This document shows, piece after piece, positions 58,086 to 64,000 of a DNA stretch of 64,000 nt. The notes below the pieces were generated by a model. It saw only the letters and a list, made by a program, of their open reading frames with translations, was not told the origin of the DNA and did no database searches. Origin of the DNA: an uncultured Bacillota bacterium (GTDB taxonomy: Bacteria; Bacillota; Clostridia; Christensenellales; QAND01); NCBI GenBank assembly GCA_905188085.1, contig CAJJKN010000002.1, positions 186,001 through 250,000 of the forward strand, in the 5' to 3' direction. A program made the position numbers and the translations under genes. The stretch's first letter is position 1. Every line of letters begins with the position of its first letter.

Positions 58086-60065
58086 TTACTGGAGGTTATC
58101 CCGGCCGATCAGGTCTATATATGCCTGCTCGGTAATCACTTTAATGCCCAGTTTTTCGGCTTTGGCCAATTTGCTGCCGGCATTTTCCCCGGCCACAACC
58201 AGCGTTGTTTTTTTGCTGACGCTGTCTGTGGTTTGCGCGCCCAGCGCTTCCGCGCTTTCGCGGGCCTGGCTGCGCGTCATAACGGAAAGCGCGCCGGTAA
58301 ACACGATGGTTTCGCCGCTTAAAATGCCCTGTGCCTGCGCCGCGCTGCCCACTTCGGATTGCGGCAAAACGCCGCGCTGCAAAAGATCGTTGATATGCTG
58401 TTTGTTTTTCTCATCCGCCAAAAAATTTACAATGGACTGCGCCACAATATCGCCGATATCGTCCATGGCGGCCAATTCTTCCGCGGTGGCGTTGGAAAGC
58501 GCCTGAATATCCGGATATACCGAGGCCAGATCCTTAGCGGTTTTGCGGCCGATATTGGGAATGCCAAGGCCGGATAAAAAGCGGGAAAACCCGCAATGCT
58601 TGCTGTTTTCAATGGCGGAAATGATGTTGCCGGCCCGCTTTTCCTTAAAGCCCTCCAAAGAGAGAATCTGCTCTTTGGTAAGGGCATACAGATCTGCCGG
58701 GTACCGCACATGCAGCTGATCCATAAAGGTTTCCAGCGTTTTTTCGTTGAGCCCCTGAATATCCATACAGCCCTTGGAGGCAAAATGGGACAGCGCCGCC
58801 AAAAGCTGGGGTTTGCAGTCTATGGTGTTGCTGCAAAACAGGTGTGCGCCGCGCTGAATAACCTCTGCCCCGCAAAACGGACATTGCGCCGGCACGGGCA
58901 CTTCCTGCCCCTGATCATCCACGCTGCCCATGATTTCCGGGATAACATCGTTAGAGCGGCGAATCCACACCTTGCCGCCGATTTTCACCTGTTTGCGCCG
59001 GATGTCGCCCATGTTGTTCAGCGTGGCGCGCTTGACGGTAGCGCCGCAAATTTCCACCGGAGACAACAGCGCCAGCGGCGTTAATTTGCCGGTACGCCCC
59101 ACTTGCCATTGCACATCCAGCACGGTGGTTACCGCTTCCTCCGCTTCAAACTTTATCGCCATGGCCCAGCGGGGAAAGCGCTCGGTATGCCCCAAAACGG
59201 CACGGGTGGCAAAATCGCAAACCTTGATGACCATGCCGTCTGTTAAAAAGTCCTCTTGTTTACGGCTCTGGGCCTGCGCCATGGCCGCGTCATACGCTTC
59301 CAGGGCACTGTGAAAATATTGCACCTTGGGAGAAATCTTGATGCCGTTTTCCTGCAAAAACTCCAGCATTTCCGGCAGGCTGTGCAGGGTTTTCCCTTCG
59401 ATATAGCCCACGTTGTAGAAAAAGGCGTCCAGCTTTCTGGAGGCGGTAACAGCAGGGTCTAAATTTCTCAGCGCGCCTGCCGCTGCGTTTCTTGCGTTTT
59501 TCAGCGGCTCTGCCGCCGTTTTGTTATAGGCGTCAAACGAGGACAACGGCATAAACCCCTCGCCCTGCACTTCCATCCGGCCGGTAAACGGAATGGTAAG
59601 CGGGATGGAGCGAATGGTATGCACCTGCGGCAAAATGCCCTCGCCCACAAGGCCGTTGCCCCGCGTGGCGGCCTGCACAAGACGGCCGTTGTCGTAGGTT
59701 AAATTGATGGTCAGCCCGTCAATTTTATATTCCAATGCATACAGCAGCGGCGGCAGGTTTGTCTGCTGGTCGTAAATTTTATGAATGCGCTGTTCCCAGG
59801 CGGCCACTTCTTCTTTGGCGCGGCATTTATCCAAACTCCAAAGCTGGCCTAAATGCGTATGCTGGGAAAAGCCCTGCACCGGCGCGCCGCCCACCCTGCG
59901 CGAGGGCGAATCCGGCAGCACAAGGCCGGTTTGCTTTTCCAAAGACAACAATTCATCAAACAACGCATCGTATTCCCCGTCCGTTACGGTGGGGTTATCG
60001 TGCCTGTAATATTGATCTGCATATTCATTGAGCTTATCCACGATGGCTCGTAAACGCTGTTCCAT
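58086..60065 (-). CDS. ligA: NAD-dependent DNA ligase
   Basis: Seals nicks using NAD+. 659 residues: adenylation domain with active lysine in EYKIDGLTINL, OB fold, a four-Cys zinc finger (CPFCGAEVIQRGAHLFC), helix-hairpin-helix tandem (LSGLGIPNIG, MDDIGDIVA) and a C-terminal BRCT domain (GETIVFTGALSVMTRSQA). ATG 60065 shares one base with the pcrA stop (TGATG), so the two are coupled. Confidence 0.97.
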   Translation of the reverse strand: MEQRLRAIVDKLNEYADQYYRHDNPTVTDGEYDALFDELLSLEKQTGLVLPDSPSRRVGGAPVQGFSQHTHLGQLWSLDKCRAKEEVAAWEQRIHKIYDQQTNLPPLLYALEYKIDGLTINLTYDNGRLVQAATRGNGLVGEGILPQVHTIRSIPLTIPFTGRMEVQGEGFMPLSSFDAYNKTAAEPLKNARNAAAGALRNLDPAVTASRKLDAFFYNVGYIEGKTLHSLPEMLEFLQENGIKISPKVQYFHSALEAYDAAMAQAQSRKQEDFLTDGMVIKVCDFATRAVLGHTERFPRWAMAIKFEAEEAVTTVLDVQWQVGRTGKLTPLALLSPVEICGATVKRATLNNMGDIRRKQVKIGGKVWIRRSNDVIPEIMGSVDDQGQEVPVPAQCPFCGAEVIQRGAHLFCSNTIDCKPQLLAALSHFASKGCMDIQGLNEKTLETFMDQLHVRYPADLYALTKEQILSLEGFKEKRAGNIISAIENSKHCGFSRFLSGLGIPNIGRKTAKDLASVYPDIQALSNATAEELAAMDDIGDIVAQSIVNFLADEKNKQHINDLLQRGVLPQSEVGSAAQAQGILSGETIVFTGALSVMTRSQARESAEALGAQTTDSVSKKTTLVVAGENAGSKLAKAEKLGIKVITEQAYIDLIGRDNLQ

Positions 60066-62248
60066 CAATCTTCCTTCTTCATCGCCGCATATTTCAATGC
60101 GATGCGTTTGATGCCTTTGCCGCCGAAATCAATCTCCGCCACAAGCCCATCGCCCTTGCCGGACAAAGAAAGCACCTTGCCGCCGCCAAAGGCGGGATGA
60201 TGCACCCTGTCGCCGGCTTTTAGATCCATCAAGGCGGGGTTTGGTTTGGTGACAACGGTTTTGGAGGCCTGGCGCGTGAGCACCGGCGCTTTCATCACAC
60301 TTTGCCGGGGCAGATCGGCATACGGCGTAACAACGCCGCTGGCGGTATCGTTTCGCTCCACATCCGCCGGCAATTCGTCCAAAAAGCGGGAGGGCGGGTT
60401 GTGGTTGGTGGTGCCAAACAGGCCGCGGCTCATGGCGTAGGTCATAAACAGCCTGTCCATCGCGCGAGTGATGCCCACATAGCAAAGGCGCCGTTCTTCT
60501 TCGATGCCCTCTTCGGTTTGCATAGAGCGGATATGCGGGCAAATGCCCTCCTCCAGGCCGATGAAAAACACAACGGGAAACTCCAGGCCCTTGGCGCTGT
60601 GTAGCGTCATCAGGGTTACGGTGTTTGTTTCGGTTTGCTCGTCGCTGTCTGTTACCAGGGCCACATTGGCCAGAAAATCCGACAGGGTAGCGTCCGGATT
60701 TCCGTGCATAAATTCCTGAATGGCGGTGATAAACTCCAGCATGTTTTCCGCGCGGGCCAGCGCTTCTTCGGTGCCCTCTTCCTGATATTGCATCAAAAGG
60801 CCGGTATCATCCAGCACTTTACGCACATATTCCTCCGGCGCCAGCAGCACGCCGGCCGCCATCAACTGCATCATCTGGTTGCCGAAATCTTCCAGCTTGT
60901 CCGCCGTGCGCTTCGGCGTGATGTATTGCCCGGCGTTCATCACAATATCCCAGGCGTAGACGCCGTTTTCCAGCGCGGCGGCTTGAATTTTTTCCACCGT
61001 GGTAGCGCCGATGCCGCGCTTTGGCACGTTTAAAATGCGAAACAGGCTGATGCTGTCCTGCGGGTTTTGCAAAAAGCGCAGATAGGCCACCAGGTCTTTT
61101 ACTTCTTTGCGGTCGTAAAACTTGATGCCCCCCACCACGCGGTAGGCAATCTGCTTTTTCATAAATTCTTCTTCCAGCGCGCGGCTCTGCGCGTTGGTGC
61201 GGTATAAAACGGCAAAATCCGAAAGCTTATAGGTGGCCAAAAGGTCGTCTATGGTGTCCGCCACATACATGGCCTCTTCGCGCTCGGAAATACAGCGTTT
61301 TAGCTGAATGGGTTCCCCGCCTTTGCGGGTAGTAAACAGCGTTTTGCCCTTTCGGCCGCTGTTATGGCTGATCACGGCATTGGCTGCTTGCAAAATCGGC
61401 GTGGTGGAGCGGTAGTTTTGCTCCAAACGAATGAGCTTTGCGCCGGGAAAATCCTTTTCAAAATCCAAAATATTGCGGATATCCGCGCCGCGCCAGCCGT
61501 AGATGGATTGGTCGTCATCGCCCACAACGCAGATATTCCCATGCGCAGCGATGGCACGCACCAACAGATATTGTGCCCGGTTGGTATCCTGATACTCATC
61601 CACGTGCACATAGCGAAAGCGGTTTTGGTAATAGGATAAAACATCCGGGTGTTTTTCAAACAATTCAACGGTTTTACACAGAAGGTTATCAAAATCAAAG
61701 GCGTTGTTGGCCAGCAGCCTTTTTTCATATTCGAGATACACTTCCGCAATGGTCTGTTTCCAAATATCGCCGGCGGCGCGCTCGGCATATTCTTTGGGGC
61801 CGATCATTTTGTTTTTGGCGTCCGAAATGGCGGAAGCCACGGCCTTGGCCGGGCAGAATTTTTCGTCGATATCCAAATCCCGTTCGATTTGCTTTACTAA
61901 GCGCAGCACATCGTCCGTATCGTAGATGGTAAAGGCTTTGCTGTATCCCAGCGCATCGGCATTCATGCGCAAAATGCGCACGCACATGCTGTGAAACGTG
62001 CAGATCCACATGCCCTGCGCCGCCGCGCCCACCATTTCCTCCACGCGCTGTTTCATTTCGTTGGCGGCCTTATTGGTAAATGTGATACACAAAATAGCGC
62101 TGGGGTATACGCCCAGCTCCAACAGGTGCGCGGTGCGCATGGTCAGCGTTCTGGTTTTGCCGCTGCCGGCGCCTGCCAAAATCAAAAGCGGCCCCTCTGT
62201 TTGCTCCACGGCGGCGCGCTGGTTTTGGTTTAATGCGGATAGATCCAT
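60065..62248 (-). CDS. pcrA: ATP-dependent DNA helicase PcrA (UvrD family)
   Basis: A 3'-5' superfamily 1 helicase in repair and rolling-circle replication. 727 residues: Q motif LNQNQRAAVE, Walker A AGAGSGKTRTL, Walker B VDEYQDTN, DDDQSIYGWRGAD, LEQNYRST, MTLHSAKGLEFP and CYVGITRAMDRL. The C-terminal tail carries the Tudor-like GDRVHHPAFGGGKVLS motif that binds RNA polymerase in PcrA. AAGGAGG precedes the ATG ending at 62248. pcrA-ligA order is conserved in Firmicutes. Confidence 0.97.
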   Translation of the reverse strand: MDLSALNQNQRAAVEQTEGPLLILAGAGSGKTRTLTMRTAHLLELGVYPSAILCITFTNKAANEMKQRVEEMVGAAAQGMWICTFHSMCVRILRMNADALGYSKAFTIYDTDDVLRLVKQIERDLDIDEKFCPAKAVASAISDAKNKMIGPKEYAERAAGDIWKQTIAEVYLEYEKRLLANNAFDFDNLLCKTVELFEKHPDVLSYYQNRFRYVHVDEYQDTNRAQYLLVRAIAAHGNICVVGDDDQSIYGWRGADIRNILDFEKDFPGAKLIRLEQNYRSTTPILQAANAVISHNSGRKGKTLFTTRKGGEPIQLKRCISEREEAMYVADTIDDLLATYKLSDFAVLYRTNAQSRALEEEFMKKQIAYRVVGGIKFYDRKEVKDLVAYLRFLQNPQDSISLFRILNVPKRGIGATTVEKIQAAALENGVYAWDIVMNAGQYITPKRTADKLEDFGNQMMQLMAAGVLLAPEEYVRKVLDDTGLLMQYQEEGTEEALARAENMLEFITAIQEFMHGNPDATLSDFLANVALVTDSDEQTETNTVTLMTLHSAKGLEFPVVFFIGLEEGICPHIRSMQTEEGIEEERRLCYVGITRAMDRLFMTYAMSRGLFGTTNHNPPSRFLDELPADVERNDTASGVVTPYADLPRQSVMKAPVLTRQASKTVVTKPNPALMDLKAGDRVHHPAFGGGKVLSLSGKGDGLVAEIDFGGKGIKRIALKYAAMKKED

Positions 62249-62265
62249 AATGCCTCCTTATATCA

Positions 62266-62298
62266 AGAAAAAAGCGCACAAAGCTGGCCTTTGTACGC
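62266..62298 (-). terminator. Terminator after the YerC-like gene
   Basis: On the minus strand a 10-bp stem GCGTACAAAG / CTTTGTGCGC with GCCAG loop, followed by six T. Confidence 0.85.
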
Positions 62299-62318
62299 CA
62301 ATGAATGCGCGGTACGGT

Positions 62319-62624
62319 TTATTTTTCCCCGCGTTCGGTCAGCCTGTCTAAAATCAATTCATACCCGCCGCTGCCGTAGGTAACACAGCGGTTTACGCGG
62401 CTGATGGTTGCGGTGGATGCGCCGGTCTGCTTGCTGATTTCCTGATAGGTTGCCTTTTCGCGCAGCATCTGCGCCACCTGCAATCGCTGACTTAACGCAT
62501 GCATCTCCGCCATGGTGCAGAGATCTTCAAAAAGCTGATAACACTCGTCCTGTGTTTTTAAACACAAAAGCGCGTCACACAGCATGTCCATTTCCTTGGA
62601 TTTTATTTTGGAATTGGCAGGCAT
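62319..62624 (-). CDS. YerC/YecD family TrpR-related regulator
   Basis: 101 residues, related to the Trp repressor fold: a helical N-terminus and a helix-turn-helix (MLREKATYQEISKQTGASTATISRV, in part). In Bacillus yerC also lies directly upstream of pcrB-pcrA-ligA, so synteny agrees. GGGGAGG precedes the ATG ending at 62624. Target genes unknown. Confidence 0.9.
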   Translation of the reverse strand: MPANSKIKSKEMDMLCDALLCLKTQDECYQLFEDLCTMAEMHALSQRLQVAQMLREKATYQEISKQTGASTATISRVNRCVTYGSGGYELILDRLTERGEK

Positions 62625-62652
62625 ACCGTTCCTCCCCGATGCTTTTTCAAGT

Positions 62653-62681
62653 ATTATAGCATGTTACGTTAGTTTATTAAA
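62653..62681 (-). promoter_or_regulatory. Promoter of the YerC-like gene
   Basis: On the minus strand -35 TTTAAT (62681-62676), 17-bp spacer, extended -10 TGcTATAAT (hexamer 62658-62653). Confidence 0.65.
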
Positions 62682-62697
62682 GCAAGAAACGAAAATT

Positions 62698-63309
62698 TCA
62701 TTCCGGGAGCACTTCCAATTGCGCAATGGAAATTTCATAGGCGGTTTTCAGCGCGGTTTCTCCGGTGGGGTATGTTTTTTCGTAGGCTCTGGACTGCATG
62801 CGCCCTTTGATGCGGATATGCGCCCCCACTTTCAAATGCGAAGCAAAGCGCGCGGTTTTCCCCCAGGCAATGCACGGCAGATAATCGCTTTTATGATACG
62901 CCCTGTTTACCGCCAGCAAAAGGTCTGTAATTTCCCGCTCGAAGGGGGTTTTGCGGTAAGTGGGGGGTTTACAGACATAGCCGGAAAGCAAAATTTCGTT
63001 GTGGCAGGGCGTTTGCGCGGATAAAAACTCCAGGCGCTTTGCAAAGACGGTGACGATTAAGCGGCTGGCGCCGTCGATCAGCTTATTATAGCTGCGCACT
63101 TGGCCGGTAACGCGCACGATCTGCCCGGAACAGGCCAGGTGCAGCCCATGGCCGGAAACGGTGACGGGCAACACATCCGCCGTTTGGCTCAGGCGTTTTA
63201 CATGCAGGGCAAACGTATAAAAATCTTCCCCGTAAAGGGTATGGTCGTAAACGGGGTCCTGTACGATGGTGCCCAAAAGCTGCGCATGATTGTCATAGGT
63301 AAAATTCAC
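62698..63309 (-). CDS. Tandem OB-fold single-stranded DNA-binding-like protein
   Basis: 203 residues made of two OB-fold domains of SSB type: residues ~1-98 (AQLLGTIVQDPVYDHTLYGEDFYTFALHV) and ~103-200 (NEILLSGYVCKPPTYRKTPFEREITDLLLAVNR, read in two pieces). The second holds the more canonical SSB pattern (CIAWGKTARFASHLKVGAHIRIKGRMQSR). The acidic tail tip of true SSB is missing, so it is not the main SSB. Possibly a primosome or repair partner; function is inference. Confidence 0.8.
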   Translation of the reverse strand: MNFTYDNHAQLLGTIVQDPVYDHTLYGEDFYTFALHVKRLSQTADVLPVTVSGHGLHLACSGQIVRVTGQVRSYNKLIDGASRLIVTVFAKRLEFLSAQTPCHNEILLSGYVCKPPTYRKTPFEREITDLLLAVNRAYHKSDYLPCIAWGKTARFASHLKVGAHIRIKGRMQSRAYEKTYPTGETALKTAYEISIAQLEVLPE

Positions 63310-63383
63310 TGGCCTTCCCTCCTTATCCGATTATTTCAAAGTATGAGAAAAGGCGCGGTTTTATGTATGCGCTTTGGGCGGAC

Positions 63384-63414
63384 AAAAACAAAAGCAGCCC
63401 GAAGGCTGCTTTTT
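63384..63414 (-). terminator. Terminator after the aldo/keto reductase gene
   Basis: On the minus strand AAAGCAGCC / GGCTGCTTT with TTCG loop, followed by TGTTTTTG. 8 bp past the stop. Confidence 0.8.
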
Positions 63415-63421
63415 AAGGCGG

Positions 63422-64000
63422 TTATTTTTTGTGGAACGTCAGCGGATCCGGGCCGGTGCGGTGGTTTTTATTCAGCATATCGATTTCGATCATGTCCTCT
63501 GCGGAAAGGACAAAATCAAACACCTGAATGTTTTCCTCAATGCGCTTGGGATTGATGGATTTCGGAATGGTGATAATCCCGCGCTGCAATTCCCAGCGGA
63601 TGACAACCTGTGCGATGTTTTTGCCGTATTTATCGGCGATCTTTTGCAGGGTTTGGTCGCCAAACACTTCCCCGTGCGCCAGCGGGCTCCAAGCCGTCAT
63701 GGCAATTTGGTTTTGGAACAAAAACGACTGCATTTCCACCTGCGTTAAATACGGATGGCATTCAATCTGGTTGACCATCGGCTTGATTTCGCAGCTGTCC
63801 AGCAGGGTTTGGATGTTTTCCTTGGTAAAATTGCTAAGGCCGATGGCGCGTACGCGGCCCTGTTTATACAGGGTTTCAAAGGCTTTCCAGGTTTCCACAA
63901 ACAAGCCGTCATTCGGGCACGGCCAGTGGATTAAATATAAATCCAACACATCCAGGCCCAGGCGCTCCATGGTTTTGTCAAACGCGCGCAGGGTGTTATC
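63422..64000 (-). CDS. Aldo/keto reductase, C-terminal part
   Basis: NADPH-dependent carbonyl reductase of the AKR family (AKR5-like). The N-terminus lies beyond the window; 192 residues are visible. Motifs: DLYLIHWPCPN, GRVRAIGLSNF, NQIECHPYL, TAWSPLAHGEV and the NADP-binding IPKSINPKRIEEN. The catalytic Tyr and Asp fall outside. Substrate not deducible. Confidence 0.93.
   Translation of the reverse strand, partial: DNTLRAFDKTMERLGLDVLDLYLIHWPCPNDGLFVETWKAFETLYKQGRVRAIGLSNFTKENIQTLLDSCEIKPMVNQIECHPYLTQVEMQSFLFQNQIAMTAWSPLAHGEVFGDQTLQKIADKYGKNIAQVVIRWELQRGIITIPKSINPKRIEENIQVFDFVLSAEDMIEIDMLNKNHRTGPDPLTFHKK

Noticed and set aside
62249..62330. LexA box upstream of pcrA
   Set aside because: No GAAC-N4-GTTC-like pair is present; only the terminator of the YerC-like gene is seen.

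Overview
The window reads as a bacterial chromosome segment from a spore-forming Firmicute of the class Clostridia. The evidence is the order pnp, YlxY-like, M16 peptidase, dpaA-dpaB, ftsK/spoIIIE, rimO, pgsA, cinA, recA, rny, which follows the Bacillus/Clostridium chromosome. Further support comes from dipicolinate synthase (a spore gene), AGGAGG-type ribosome binding sites with frequent TTG and GTG starts, sigma-A promoters with extended -10 elements, and cell-division/PASTA-kinase modules of Gram-positive type. Coding sequence looks close to 50% GC, while several gene-less gaps are AT-rich and purine-rich. The order or genus cannot be set from the sequence alone.

Layout. 1-14.2 kb (+): the truncated 3' part of pnp, then spore and peptidase genes, ftsK, rimO, a pgsA with an internally duplicated C-terminal half, cinA, recA (behind a LexA box) and rny. 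14.2-21.2 kb is looser: a sortase-anchored beta-helix surface protein, a DUF5665-like small membrane protein, lspA-rluD, pyrR, a candidate structured small RNA, a 55-residue membrane peptide, an unrecognised 245-residue protein, and long gaps that look decayed. 21.28-21.92 kb (-): seven tRNA genes with their own promoter and terminator. 22.1-30.25 kb (+): miaB-mutS-mutL-miaA and a YnbB-type PLP lyase. At about 30.6 kb the gene direction switches. From there to 64 kb almost everything is on the minus strand: lexA, a tyrosine recombinase, rnhA-proC, a cupin with a frameshifted HxlR regulator facing it, hlyD-like/yggS/sepF/divIVA (division), two MFS paralogues, a phosphodiesterase, thiN-rpe-rsgA-prkC-prpC-rlmN-rsmB-fmt-def (one tightly overlapping operon), priA, coaBC-rpoZ-gmk-remA-yicC, an AIR-synthase-like gene, ligA-pcrA, a YerC/TrpR-like regulator, a tandem OB-fold protein and a truncated aldo/keto reductase.

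How the parts work together. DNA maintenance is strongly represented (RecA, LexA, MutS, MutL, PriA, PcrA, LigA, FtsK, tyrosine recombinase, RNase HI). recA and lexA carry an almost identical 29-bp promoter-operator, and a third LexA-like box lies just downstream of the rny promoter. A second theme is translation and RNA processing: PNPase, RNase Y, YicC, MiaA, MiaB, RimO, RluD-type synthase, RsmB, RlmN, RsgA, Fmt, Def and eight tRNAs.

No CRISPR array, insertion sequence, prophage or restriction system was seen. The most novel items are the candidate small RNA after pyrR, the ungapped duplication inside PgsA, the LexA-like box at rny, the Cys-rich small protein divergent from lexA, and several broken genes.
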